From assembly GCF_040730185.1 (NCBI RefSeq), contig NZ_CP160402.1, forward strand, positions 62,001-126,000: a stretch of 64,000 bases of DNA. The letters run 5' to 3'. The notes under the pieces are model-generated. The model had not been told where the DNA came from. It saw only the letters and a program-made list of their open reading frames with translations, and made no database searches. This document shows, piece by piece, positions 1-8,868 of this stretch (position 1 is the stretch's first letter; each line of letters opens with the position of its first letter). The DNA comes from Streptomyces sp. Je 1-332 (lineage in GTDB: Bacteria > Actinomycetota > Actinomycetes > Streptomycetales > Streptomycetaceae). A program made the position numbers and the translations under genes.

Positions 1-1
1 G

Positions 2-250
2 GACGGCCGTATCTCGCCAACCGAACACCAGCGACTCATCGAGACGTGGCACGGACAGCCCCGCGAAACGCGTGACATCTTCCCCCTTCTCGACCACGAC
101 GGGGACGGTTACCTCACCCGCGCCGAGTTCGCGGCCCTGTGGACCCAGTTCTGGATCAGCGACGACGCCGCAGAACCGGGCAACCTGATGTGCGGCCGCT
201 TCCCCGGTCTGCCCTCCCCCTCCGGGAGTCCGGCCCCGCCCCAGGCCTGA
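2..250 (+). CDS. EF-hand calcium-binding protein, C-terminal part (5' end outside the window)
   Basis: The reading frame is open from the first bases and stops at TGA 248-250, so only about 82 C-terminal residues are visible. They contain one canonical EF-hand loop, DHDGDGYLTRAEF, with Asp at loop positions 1, 3 and 5 and Glu at position 12. This is the pattern of small cytosolic calcium-binding proteins of streptomycetes, which usually carry two to four such loops, so at least one more probably lies upstream. After the loop comes an aromatic helix (LWTQFWIS) and a Pro/Ser-rich tail. Role inferred: calcium buffering or sensing. The family call is firm; the full length is unknown. Confidence 0.75.
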   Translation, partial: DGRISPTEHQRLIETWHGQPRETRDIFPLLDHDGDGYLTRAEFAALWTQFWISDDAAEPGNLMCGRFPGLPSPSGSPAPPQA

Positions 251-272
251 GCAAGCGTTCTGAACCGTTGTC

Positions 273-440
273 TCATTCAACGTCCGGCCCGGCGTACTCG
301 ACCATGCGCTCCTGGACCAGAGGGTGCGCGAGTAGACCCTTCGGCAGCTTCGTGGTGGGGTAGATCCGGGCTCGGCCGAGTTGTTCCACGCGCAAGTTCG
401 CAGCGCGGGTAGCGAAGATGTGAATTCGACTCCGCTGTGA
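273..440 (-). pseudogene. C-terminal remnant of an unidentified protein
   Basis: Read on the minus strand, this segment encodes a protein-like tail (RIYPTTKLPKGLLAHPLVQ, then RMVEYAGPDVE) ending at TGA 275-273. It looks like real coding sequence, but no start or N-terminal domain can be found. Upstream (higher coordinates) the frame runs into another gene remnant on the opposite strand. I do not recognise the family. The most likely reading is a truncated leftover from a rearrangement. Confidence 0.35.
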
Positions 441-456
441 ACGTGAGGCGGGGCCC

Positions 457-640
457 GTGCCTTCTTTGGTGAGCGAGCTGGTGACCAACGTCCATCGGTA
501 TGCCCCTGGACCGTGTCTACTGACGCTGGAGATCAACGAAGGGGCCGTGGCGGTGACGGTGTGGGACAGCAGCACCACGCTGCCCCTGATCATGGGACCC
601 GACCCCAAGAGTTCACTCCGCGGCAACACATCACCAGAAG
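457..640 (+). pseudogene. Remnant of an anti-sigma-factor-type ATP-binding protein (HATPase_c)
   Basis: The translation contains LVSELVTNVHRYAPGP, then LTLEINEGAVAVTVWDSS. This is the N-box region and following strands of the small RsbW/SpoIIAB-like ATP-binding proteins that are abundant in Streptomyces. The family normally has about 40 residues before this motif and a G-box (GxGL) after it. Neither is present in any frame; after about position 600 the reading becomes unrelated. The gene is therefore a decayed fragment, probably non-functional. Confidence 0.55.
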
Positions 641-835
641 CTGCCCATCCATCCGGCCAGGACCGTTGCAGTACTCTCCTGCGTCGCTTCCTCGGCGTCA
701 CGGGCCTGCGCGTGCGGTGGTGGACGGGCGGTACCTCAGGTGGCGTACGGGGATCAGTGGGAATGTGGGGGGAACTTCGGGGCATTCGGAGGCGTACCTG
801 ACGTAGGTCATTTTCAGCTGGGGAGGGTGTGGAAC

Positions 836-1720
836 ATGCGTGTTTCCAGGATGCGGGGTTCGAAGACGGCAGCCTTCGGGGTGGCGGGGCTGCTGGCCGC
901 CACGGTGCTGACGGGCTGTGGGTCGGAGGGCTCGGGTGATGACACCGGCTCCGGTTCCGGGAAGAAGACCGAGGGGGCCAAAGGCGGCGGCGAGAAGTCT
1001 CCGTCGCAGGTGCTGCAGGCGACGAACGAAAAGACCGCGGACGCCGGTTCCGCCCGGCTGAAGATCTCCACGATGGTCAGTACGAACGGCAAGAGCGAGA
1101 CGGTCACCGGCTCCGGCGTCATGGACTTCGGGGGCGGCACCAGCAAGCTCACCATGGGGCAGCAGGGCAAGAAGGTCGAGCAGCGCGTCGTGGACAAGGT
1201 CCTCTATCAGAAGCCTCCCAAGGGAAAGGCCCAACTGCCTGACGGCAAGCCCTGGTTGAAGATCGACTTGGAGAGACTGCAGGCCTCCGGGGTGGCAGGC
1301 ACCGATCAGGCCAGCGATCCCTCGGATTCCTTCGCCTACTCCAAGTCGCTGTCCGACAAGGGTGTGAAGCGGGTCGGTGAGGAGGAGATTGGGGGTGTGC
1401 GGACCACGCATTACCGGGTCTCGCTCGACATCGACAAACTCGCCCAGGGGGATCAGAAAGAGGCGGACAAGATGCGTGAGCAGCTGGGCGACTCCGTGCC
1501 GGTGAACATGTGGGTCGATGACAAGGGCCTGACCCGCCGTATGCAACTAGAGATGTCCGCCAAGAACGGAAAGGGATCCGGGGGCAAGGACAAGGTCAAG
1601 GTCGTCATGGACTTCAGCGACTTCGGCACGAACGTCGACGTCGACGTGCCCCCTTCCTCGGACACCGCCGACGTGACGGACAAGGTCATCAAGGAGAGCC
1701 AGGGCCGGCAAAAGGCCTGA
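836..1720 (+). CDS. LppX/LprAFG-like lipoprotein
   Basis: Predicted exported lipoprotein of 294 residues. The ATG at 836 follows a GGAGGG ribosome site at about 12 bases. A signal sequence ends in a lipobox, AATVLTGC, so the Cys should be lipidated and the protein anchored on the outer face of the membrane. A Gly/Ser/Lys-rich linker follows. The remainder has the LppX/LprG-type pattern: LKISTMVSTNGKSETVTGSG, a VLYQKPP segment, KPWLKIDL, and a late VPVNMWVDDKGLTRRMQLE strand. Family members bind lipids or glycolipids in a hydrophobic cavity; the ligand here is unknown. A hairpin terminator follows. An earlier ATG (740) is in frame but lacks a signal-peptide context. Confidence 0.85.
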   Translation: MRVSRMRGSKTAAFGVAGLLAATVLTGCGSEGSGDDTGSGSGKKTEGAKGGGEKSPSQVLQATNEKTADAGSARLKISTMVSTNGKSETVTGSGVMDFGGGTSKLTMGQQGKKVEQRVVDKVLYQKPPKGKAQLPDGKPWLKIDLERLQASGVAGTDQASDPSDSFAYSKSLSDKGVKRVGEEEIGGVRTTHYRVSLDIDKLAQGDQKEADKMREQLGDSVPVNMWVDDKGLTRRMQLEMSAKNGKGSGGKDKVKVVMDFSDFGTNVDVDVPPSSDTADVTDKVIKESQGRQKA

Positions 1721-1737
1721 CCACGGGCGTTCCTGGT

Positions 1738-1769
1738 GGGCCGTCCCTGGCCGTGGTCAGGGACGACCC
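1738..1769. terminator. Hairpin between convergent genes
   Basis: CGTCCCTG (1742-1749) and CAGGGACG (1758-1765) form an 8-bp perfect stem with an 8-base loop, extended by GGG/CCC around one mismatch. It lies 20 bases after the lipoprotein stop and faces the convergent nitronate monooxygenase gene, so it probably ends transcription of the lipoprotein. The following 270 bases to 2041 show no gene. Confidence 0.5.
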
Positions 1770-2040
1770 GCCCGTCATATCAGGCGAAGTCCGTCTGCTG
1801 TTCCGTTGGTCGGACGGCAAGGTCGCAGCGCGCTCGGATTGACCGTCCCTGCCGCTCCTCGGCCGCGCGCGTGGGCCTGCGGTAGGTCCAAGCGTCATTC
1901 CGGAGCCTCCGCCAAGGCTGTCTCGGTGCCGCCGCCAAGGGTCAGCTGAGCCCCAGTGCCTCCGACAGCCCCACCGGTCTGTCGGCCACGTCGACCGTCG
2001 CCCGTCCGATCTCAGGTACCCGCGCCCGCGCCGCCGGAGG

Positions 2041-3795
2041 TCAACCGAGAGGTTGGGGGGCCGGCTCTTGCCGGGGCAGCAGCCATCGCACCACGTCGGC
2101 CGCGCCGTACGGTGCGCCGTTCGGGCTCAGGGGCGTGAGGAACGTGAGGTCTTGGCCGAGGGTCGCGATGAGGGGTTCGATCGTGCCGTGGGGGCGGCGT
2201 TGGGCGAGGCCGATCGTGGCCAGCAGGCCGTTGCACAGGCACAGGCGACCCTCGGTGGCGGATGGGTCGCCGCCCTTGCGCCGGTAGGCCGCCTGGGGTT
2301 CGGCGGGGCAGCGGTAGCCGATGGTCCCCTTGGAGGTGCGGTAGGGCGTACGGAGATATCCGAGGTCGCAGACCCGGCGGCGTCCCGCGAGGACATCGGG
2401 GTCGGCGAGAGTGCCCGGCAGCTTCGCGACCTTGAAGGGGAAGCCGGTCGGCGAGGCCAGGGGGTCGTTGCGCACCGTGAGGTCCCCGGCGTGGGCCCGC
2501 TCCCTCAACTCCCCGCGCAGCTCCGGGTCGAGGCCGGAGTCCTCACTGAGCGCGAACGCGCTGCCGATCTGCACCCCCGCGGCCCCGGCCGCCCGCGCCA
2601 CCGCGAGCCGGTCGGGGTGGGCTGCGCCGCCGGCCAGCCAGAAGGGGATGCCGAGCGCGGCCATCTTGGCCAGGTCGGGGTGGTCTCGGGGGCCGTAGAC
2701 CGGATCGCCGTCCGGGTCCAGGCTCAGCCTGCCTCGCGGGGGTGCACTGTGCCCGCCCGCGCCATGGGTCTCGATGACGAAGCCGTCGGGCCGGGTCGCC
2801 TCGTCCCTGGCGAGATACGAGGCGAGCACGGGCAGCGAGACGATGGCGAGGACGTCCGGGCGGCGGAGGCCCGCCATCGCCTGCGATGCCGTAACTCCCG
2901 CTGTTGCATGTCGAGTTGGGGGTGCCGTCGTGCGGAGTCCGTCGATCGTCACGTCCTGCACCCGGCGCTTCCCTTCGCCGGAACCGCCCTCGCCGCGCCC
3001 GCACGCGCAGTCACCCGAGCCGGATCCGCTGCCCCCGCCGCAGCCGCCCTCCTCCACCGGGTCGGCGTCACCGACCGTCAACGTGGCCCTCGGGTCGAAG
3101 CGGTGGGCGTACGGCTCCTCGTCGCCGTCCACCGTGACGGCGACCGTCACCGGTTCCGCGCGGGCCAGACGTGAAGCAAGGTCCGGGACGTGGCCGGGGA
3201 CACCCGCACCGACCAGGACGCAGTCGACTCCCGCGAGGATCGCCCCGAACATGGCCGGGGCTAGGCCCAGTTCGACCTTGCCCAGGTAGTTGATCCCCAC
3301 CGGTCCTGCCGCGTCCCGCCGGTCCGCCCCGTCCCGCCGGTCTGCCGCGTCCCCTTGGCCCGCCCCGGCCTCGTAGTCCTCCTTCGCCAGCCACACCTCG
3401 ACGAAATTGCCGAGCACGGTCAGCAGCTCCGCGGGCCGGCCGCGATCGGCCCGCAGCATCGGCACCGTACGGAAGCGTTCGTGCTCGCCGATGCCTCCTT
3501 CGACGTAGAAGCGGTCGATGACCGCGGACGCCAACTCCGGTACGGGGAAGGCCGCGAGGGCGCGCCGCACGTCGCCGCCCGGGTCGCCGAGCTGGAGACG
3601 ACGCGCGAGCACCGCGTCGAGCGCCGTGCCGGAGACGACCCCGAACTGACCGGCGCGGGAGACCGCGCGGGCGAGCTGCCAGTCGGAGACGCCGACGCCC
3701 ATGCCGCCCTGGATGATCTGGGGCGGGGCGCCGCCCGCGGCGATCCTGCGCAGGGCGGGCTTCGGTGTGACAACGGTCTTCGGCATCGCGCTCAA
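2041..3795 (-). CDS. Nitronate monooxygenase (2-nitropropane dioxygenase family) with Gly/Cys-rich insertion
   Basis: 584 residues. N-terminal QIIQGGMGVGVSDWQLARAV and WLAKE, GPVGINYLGKVE, AILAGVDCVLVGAGVPG, GFVIETHGAGGHSAPPRG and FWLAGGAAHPDRLAVARAAG motifs are those of FMN-dependent nitronate monooxygenases, which oxidise alkyl nitronates. The C-terminal PTGFPFKVAKLPGTL and YRCPAEP...LCLCNGLL region is typical of the long actinobacterial subgroup. Two parts look inserted: a DRRDGADRRDAA repeat near residues 152-163, and residues about 243-312, rich in Gly, Ser and Cys. The gene is next to the nitrate reductase block but transcribed away from it. A start at ATG 3786 is equally possible. A perfect palindrome lies 20-41 bases upstream of the start. 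Confidence 0.85.
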   Translation of the reverse strand: MSAMPKTVVTPKPALRRIAAGGAPPQIIQGGMGVGVSDWQLARAVSRAGQFGVVSGTALDAVLARRLQLGDPGGDVRRALAAFPVPELASAVIDRFYVEGGIGEHERFRTVPMLRADRGRPAELLTVLGNFVEVWLAKEDYEAGAGQGDAADRRDGADRRDAAGPVGINYLGKVELGLAPAMFGAILAGVDCVLVGAGVPGHVPDLASRLARAEPVTVAVTVDGDEEPYAHRFDPRATLTVGDADPVEEGGCGGGSGSGSGDCACGRGEGGSGEGKRRVQDVTIDGLRTTAPPTRHATAGVTASQAMAGLRRPDVLAIVSLPVLASYLARDEATRPDGFVIETHGAGGHSAPPRGRLSLDPDGDPVYGPRDHPDLAKMAALGIPFWLAGGAAHPDRLAVARAAGAAGVQIGSAFALSEDSGLDPELRGELRERAHAGDLTVRNDPLASPTGFPFKVAKLPGTLADPDVLAGRRRVCDLGYLRTPYRTSKGTIGYRCPAEPQAAYRRKGGDPSATEGRLCLCNGLLATIGLAQRRPHGTIEPLIATLGQDLTFLTPLSPNGAPYGAADVVRWLLPRQEPAPQPLG

Positions 3796-3814
3796 CCTCG
3801 CTGCTCGGGCTCCG

Positions 3815-3836
3815 GAACCTACGGAACCGTAGGTTC
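3815..3836. promoter_or_regulatory. Perfect inverted repeat upstream of the nitronate monooxygenase gene
   Basis: GAACCTACG (3815-3823) and CGTAGGTTC (3828-3836) are exact reverse complements separated by GAAC. The site lies just upstream of the start codon of the leftward gene, where a repressor operator would be expected. It has no U-tract. The cognate regulator is not obvious in the neighbourhood. Confidence 0.5.
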
Positions 3837-4033
3837 GCCCGAGGCCCAGTCTGCGCCACCGCGGACTGCCACAACCGCGCCGAAGGACCCGGAAAGCAGG
3901 GCCTTTCGACCCCGGGTGGTCCTGTGATGGCAGGGTTTCGCCCAGGTCCGGGGGTTAGCTCCGGCCCGGGGATTCGCCCCCGGTCCAGTGGCCCCAGGCC
4001 CCAGGCTCCAGGCCCCAGGGCCTCACCCGGCCG

Positions 4034-4912
4034 TCACAGCGCAAGCAGAGTCACCAGCAGGACCGCCGACAGGGCCAGCTCGGTCAGGCCCACCGTGCGG
4101 ATTCGCAGACCGCGGCCCGGCAGCAGCGCCGCCCGCAGCAGGCACAGGGCGAACAGCACCGCGAGCCGGGGGTCGAGCAGCGTCGCGACGGTCAGGGCCG
4201 CGCAGTGGTAGGCGACCGAGGCGAACAGGAACCGGCGGTTGTGGCGCTCGCGGATCATGGACTTGACGTAGAGGACCGTGCCGCCGAAGTAGAGGAGGCA
4301 AGCGATGAAGGGGCCCACTCCCCCGCCCGGCGCACCGCCACCGATCCGCAGCGCGACCAGCAGCATGGCGCACGCGGGCACGATCGCGACCAGGCCGTTG
4401 ACCAGCGCCCGCTCCCGGTTGCGCAGCGCGTAGAAGATGTTCACCGCGACGAACGGCAGCGCGGCGGCGACCGCCACGGCCAGCCAGGGCCGCCATACGA
4501 GGAGCGGTGTGCCCAGGAGGATGAGCACGGTGGCGAAGACGAGGAACGGCCGTACGTGCCGCTCGGCGGCGCGGGGGTTGCGGGAGCAGCGGGTCAGCCG
4601 GATGTGCTGCTGGAGGTGGAAGGCCGTGGCGTAGGCGACCAGCCAGCACACGAAGAGCGGCAGGTGCAGCCAGGTCGGCTCACCCAGGAATGTGCCCGCC
4701 GCGAAAGGGACGGCCAGCATCGCCCAGGCGCCGTGCTGGTCGGGGACCCACTTGGAGCGGACGCGCGCCCTGTTCCCGGGGGTGGGAGCAGGTGCCCTGT
4801 TCCCGGGGATGGAGGAGAGCGTCCTGCTCCCGTGCCCGGGAGACATTGCCCTGCCGTGCGGGAGATCGGCCCGCACTCCGCCGTGCGTGACAGCGTGCGC
4901 CCTGCTGTGCAT
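4034..4912 (-). CDS. YwiC-like integral membrane protein
   Basis: 292 residues if started at ATG 4912, which follows GGAAGG by ten bases; the frame is open further upstream to 5062 but without family similarity. After a basic N-terminus the motif KWVPDQHGAWAMLAVPFAAG opens the YwiC-like domain. About eight to nine hydrophobic segments follow, with cytoplasmic HIRLTRCSRNPRAAERHVRP and NIFYALRNRERALVNG loops. The family function is unknown, but Bacillus ywiC lies beside narGHJI, matching the arrangement here. The gene is divergent from narG, with about 300 bp between the starts. Confidence 0.8.
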   Translation of the reverse strand: MHSRAHAVTHGGVRADLPHGRAMSPGHGSRTLSSIPGNRAPAPTPGNRARVRSKWVPDQHGAWAMLAVPFAAGTFLGEPTWLHLPLFVCWLVAYATAFHLQQHIRLTRCSRNPRAAERHVRPFLVFATVLILLGTPLLVWRPWLAVAVAAALPFVAVNIFYALRNRERALVNGLVAIVPACAMLLVALRIGGGAPGGGVGPFIACLLYFGGTVLYVKSMIRERHNRRFLFASVAYHCAALTVATLLDPRLAVLFALCLLRAALLPGRGLRIRTVGLTELALSAVLLVTLLAL

Positions 4913-5097
4913 CAGTGAGAGACCTTCCCAGGAGCGGCCGCCGGGCGCGGCGAGCGACCGCCGACGAACAGCGAGCAGCGACCGCCGGTGAGCAGAGAGC
5001 GGCGGGCCAAAAGCCCCTTTCTCCGCGCTATTTGGCCCTGAGTTCCACCATGTCACGTACATGGAGCCGGAATTGCGGAATTAGGTCACTGCCTACT

Positions 5098-5111
5098 GGG
5101 ACTTAAGTCCC
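5098..5111. promoter_or_regulatory. DosR/DevR (OsdR)-type hypoxia box upstream of narG
   Basis: GGGACTTAAGTCCC is a perfect 14-bp palindrome. It matches exactly the core of the mycobacterial DosR consensus (GGGACTWWAGTCCC), which is also the type recognised by the streptomycete OsdR/DevR response regulator. It is centred about 113 bases before the narG start and about 190 bases before the divergent YwiC-like gene. It predicts induction under oxygen limitation or redox stress. Confidence 0.75.
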
Positions 5112-5217
5112 GGGGTTCTGCCTGGTCAGCGGGCATAGGGTCTGGTCAGGCCAGCGAATTTCCCGGCGAGTTGTCGGCAAGTCGGGGCCGGAGTTTCTCC
5201 CATCTCGGAGGGTCAAG

Positions 5218-8200
5218 TTGCGGCAGAATCAGCGCGGAGCCGCGGAGACGCTGCTCAAGGCCGGACGGTATTTCGGCCGTGCCGACGTTTCCGAGGACCT
5301 GCGGTCGGTGCACCACACCGGCGGGCGCGACGGCGAGGTCTTCTACCGGGACCGCTGGAGCCACGACAAGGTCGTGCACTCCACCCACGGCGTGAACTGC
5401 ACCGGCTCCTGCCGCTGGAAGGTCTTCGTCAAGGACGGGATCATCACCTGGGAGACCCAGGCCACGGACTACCCCTCGGTCGGCCCCGACCGTCCCGAGT
5501 ACGAGCCGCGCGGTTGCCCCCGCGGCGCCTCCTTCTCCTGGTACAGCTACTCGCCGACGCGGGTGCGCCACCCGTACGTGCGCGGCACCCTCCTGACGAT
5601 GTACCGCGAGGCGAAGAAACACCTGAAGGACCCCGTCCTCGCCTGGGCCGACATCCAGCGCGACCCGGTCCGCAGGCGCACCTACCAGCAGGCGCGCGGC
5701 AAGGGCGGCCTCGTCCGGGCCAGCTGGGAGGAGGCGGTGGAGATCGCCGCCGCCGCGCACGTGCACACGATCAAGGAGCACGGTCCCGACCGGGTGGCGG
5801 GCTTCTCGCCCATCCCCGCGATGTCCATGGCCTCGCACGCGGCGGGGGCCCGCTTCCACTCCCTCATCGGCGCCCCGATGCTCTCCTTCTACGACTGGTA
5901 CGCGGACCTCCCGGTCGCGTCCCCGCAGGTCTTCGGCGACCAGACGGACGTACCGGAATCGGGCGACTGGTGGGATGCCGCGTATCTGATGATGTGGGGC
6001 TCGAACGTCCCCGTGACGCGCACCCCCGACGCGCACTGGATGGCGGAGGCGCGTTATCGCGGGCAGAAAGTCGTCACCGTGTCCCCCGATTTCGCGGACA
6101 ACACCAAATTCGCCGACGAATGGATGCATCCGCACCCCGGGACGGACGGTGCGCTCGCCCTCGCGATGGGCCATGTCATCCTCAAGGAATTCTTCGTCGA
6201 CCGGCAGACGCCGTTCTTCACGGATTACGTGCGGCAATACACCGACCTGCCCTTCCTGGTCACCCTGCGGGACACCGAGCAGGGGCTCGTCCCGCACAAG
6301 TTCCTGAACGCGTCCGACCTCGGCGAGGCCACCGAGAACGCGCGGTGGAAGACCGTCCTGGTCGACGACGCGACCGGCGACCCCGTCGTCCCGAACGGCA
6401 CCCTCGGCCACCGCTGGGGCAGCAACGAGACTCCCGAGTGGAATCTCGACCTCGGCGACACCGTTCCGCGCCTCACCCTGCACGGCGAGGCGGGAGGTGA
6501 CACCGCCGAGATCGTGCTGCCCCGCTTCGAGGAGGACGCGGACACCACCATGCGGCGCGGCGTACCGGTCCGGCGGATCGGCGGGCACCTCGTCACCACC
6601 GTCTTCGACCTCATGCTCGCGCAGTACGGCGTCGGGCGAGAGGGCCTGCCGGGTCAGTGGCCCACCTCGTACGACGACGCGTCGGAGCCGGGCACTCCTG
6701 CCTGGCAGCAGACGCTGACCTCCGTCCCGGCGGCTCAAGCGGCGCGTGTGGCCCGGGAGTTCGGGCAGACGGCCGAGCAGTCCAAGGGCAGGTGCATGAT
6801 CCTGATGGGGGCGGGGACCAACCACTGGTTCCACTCCGAGACGATCTACCGCGCGTTCCTGGCCCTGCTCACCCTCACCGGCTGCCAGGGCCGCAACGGC
6901 GGTGGCTGGGGCCACTACGTCGGCCAGGAGAAGTGCCGCCCGGTCACCGGCTGGGCCACCCTGGCCAGCGGCGCCGACTGGGCGCGGCCTCCCAGGCACA
7001 TGATCGGCGCGGGCTGGTTCTATCTGCACACCGACCAGTGGCGCTACGACACCCTGCCCACCGAGTCCCTCTCCTCTCCCCTGGCCGACGGGCACTTCGA
7101 GGGCATGAGCGGCGCCGACTGCCTGGCCGCGTCCGCCCGTATGGGCTGGATGCCGTCGTACCCCACCTTCGACCGTAACCCCCTGGATCTCGGTGACGCG
7201 GACGATCCCGTCCAGCACACCGTCGAGGAACTCAAGGCGGGGAAGCTGAAGTTCGCGGGCGAGGACCCCGATGCACCCGGCAACTGGCCGCGCGTCCTCA
7301 CCGTGTGGCGGGCCAATCTGCTCGGATCGAGCTCCAAGGGCAACGAGTACTTCCTCAAGTATCTGCTCGGCACCCACTCCAACTTGCCCGACGACGGGCC
7401 GCGTTGCGCGCCGCGCGATGTCACCTGGCATCAGAAAGATGTCGAGGGCAAGCTCGATCTGCTGCTCGCCATGGACTTCCGGATGACGTCCACGACGCTG
7501 CTCGCCGACGTCGTGTTCCCGGCCGCGACGTGGTACGAGAAGCACGACCTGTCCTCCACGGACATGCACCCCTTCCTGCACGCCTTCACCCCGGCCGTCG
7601 ACCCACCCTGGCAGGCGCGCTCCGACTTCGACGCTTTCCTCACGCTGGCCCGCCGGTTCGGCGAGCTGGCCGCCGAGCACCTGGGCGTCCGCAAGGACGT
7701 GGTGGCGACCGCGCTCCAACACGACACCCCAGGCGGGGAGATGGCGCAGCCCGGCGGGGTCGCGCTCGACTGGTCGAAGGGCGAGTGCGAGCCGGTGCCG
7801 GGGCGCACCATGTACAACCTGACGGTCGTGGAGCGCGACTACGGCGCCGTCGGCGAGAAGTTCGCCGCGCTCGGCCCGCTGATCGACACCCTCGGCGTCA
7901 CCACCAAGGCCATCACCTTCGACGTGGGCGAGGAAGTCGACTACCTCGGGGCGAAGAACGGGACGGTACGGGGCGGCGTGGCCGATGGACGGCCCCGTAT
8001 CGACACCGCGCAGCGTGCCTGCGAGGCGATCCTCTCGCTGTCCGGGACCTCCAACGGCCGCCTCGCCACCCAGGGGTTCGAGACCCTGGAGAAGAAGGTC
8101 GGCACCCGCATGGCGCATCTGGCCGCGGAGGCCGAGGGCAAGCGGGTCACCTTCGCCGACACCCAGGCCCGCCCGGTGCCCGTCATCACCTCGCCCGAGT

Positions 8201-8868
8201 GGTCGGGCAGCGAGTCCGGCGGGCGGCGCTACACCGCGTTCACCGTCAACACCGAGCACCTCAAGCCCTGGCACACGCTCACCGGACGCCAGCACTTCTT
8301 CCTGGACCATGACTGGATCCACGAGGTCGGCGAGGCGCTGCCCGTCTACAAGCCGCCACTGAACATGCACCGCCTGTACGGGGAGCCGCAGTTGGGCCGG
8401 GTCGACGAGAAGACGGTGGCCGTGCGCTACCTCACCCCGCACAACAAGTGGGCCGTGCACTCCATGTACCAGGACAACCTGTACATGATGTCGCTGGGCC
8501 GGGGCGGCCAGACCATCTGGATGTCCCCGCAGGACGCCCAGTCGATCGGTGTGGCCGACAACGACTGGATCGAGGCGGTCAACCGCAACGGCGTCGTCAC
8601 CGCCCGCGCCATCGTCTCCCACAAGATGCCGCCCGGCACCGTCTACATGAACCACGCCCAGGAGCGCACCGTCGGCGTCCCGCGCACCGAGAAGACCGGC
8701 AGGCGCGGCGGCATCCACAACTCGCTCACCCGCGTGATGCTCAAACCCACCCATCTCATCGGCGGCTACGCCCAGTTGACCTGGGCGTTCAACTACCTGG
8801 GCCCGACCGGGAACCAGCGCGACGAGGTGACGGTCATCCGCCGCCGCAACCAGAAGGTGGCGTACTGA
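5218..8868 (+). CDS. narG: Respiratory nitrate reductase alpha subunit
   Basis: 1216 residues. The TTG start is chosen because GGAGGG sits seven bases before it. NarG reduces nitrate to nitrite at a Mo-bis-MGD centre on the membrane-bound NarGHI complex. The FS0 cluster ligands are visible as H57-x3-C61-x3-C65 and C100, and the molybdenum ligand Asp as D226 in SFYDWYADLP. The adjoining QTDVPESGDWW and GSNVPVTRTPDAHW motifs are strongly conserved. The length is close to the E. coli (1247) and Bacillus (1228) proteins. The stop overlaps the narH ATG (TGATG). There is no Tat signal with an SPase site, as usual for NarG. Confidence 0.97.
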   Translation: MRQNQRGAAETLLKAGRYFGRADVSEDLRSVHHTGGRDGEVFYRDRWSHDKVVHSTHGVNCTGSCRWKVFVKDGIITWETQATDYPSVGPDRPEYEPRGCPRGASFSWYSYSPTRVRHPYVRGTLLTMYREAKKHLKDPVLAWADIQRDPVRRRTYQQARGKGGLVRASWEEAVEIAAAAHVHTIKEHGPDRVAGFSPIPAMSMASHAAGARFHSLIGAPMLSFYDWYADLPVASPQVFGDQTDVPESGDWWDAAYLMMWGSNVPVTRTPDAHWMAEARYRGQKVVTVSPDFADNTKFADEWMHPHPGTDGALALAMGHVILKEFFVDRQTPFFTDYVRQYTDLPFLVTLRDTEQGLVPHKFLNASDLGEATENARWKTVLVDDATGDPVVPNGTLGHRWGSNETPEWNLDLGDTVPRLTLHGEAGGDTAEIVLPRFEEDADTTMRRGVPVRRIGGHLVTTVFDLMLAQYGVGREGLPGQWPTSYDDASEPGTPAWQQTLTSVPAAQAARVAREFGQTAEQSKGRCMILMGAGTNHWFHSETIYRAFLALLTLTGCQGRNGGGWGHYVGQEKCRPVTGWATLASGADWARPPRHMIGAGWFYLHTDQWRYDTLPTESLSSPLADGHFEGMSGADCLAASARMGWMPSYPTFDRNPLDLGDADDPVQHTVEELKAGKLKFAGEDPDAPGNWPRVLTVWRANLLGSSSKGNEYFLKYLLGTHSNLPDDGPRCAPRDVTWHQKDVEGKLDLLLAMDFRMTSTTLLADVVFPAATWYEKHDLSSTDMHPFLHAFTPAVDPPWQARSDFDAFLTLARRFGELAAEHLGVRKDVVATALQHDTPGGEMAQPGGVALDWSKGECEPVPGRTMYNLTVVERDYGAVGEKFAALGPLIDTLGVTTKAITFDVGEEVDYLGAKNGTVRGGVADGRPRIDTAQRACEAILSLSGTSNGRLATQGFETLEKKVGTRMAHLAAEAEGKRVTFADTQARPVPVITSPEWSGSESGGRRYTAFTVNTEHLKPWHTLTGRQHFFLDHDWIHEVGEALPVYKPPLNMHRLYGEPQLGRVDEKTVAVRYLTPHNKWAVHSMYQDNLYMMSLGRGGQTIWMSPQDAQSIGVADNDWIEAVNRNGVVTARAIVSHKMPPGTVYMNHAQERTVGVPRTEKTGRRGGIHNSLTRVMLKPTHLIGGYAQLTWAFNYLGPTGNQRDEVTVIRRRNQKVAY

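Noticed and set aside
5146..8754. Very long open frame on the minus strand opposite narG (about 1200 codons)
   Set aside because: It mirrors narG codon by codon, is Val/Gly/Arg-rich without any domain, and is a typical high-GC shadow of a real gene.
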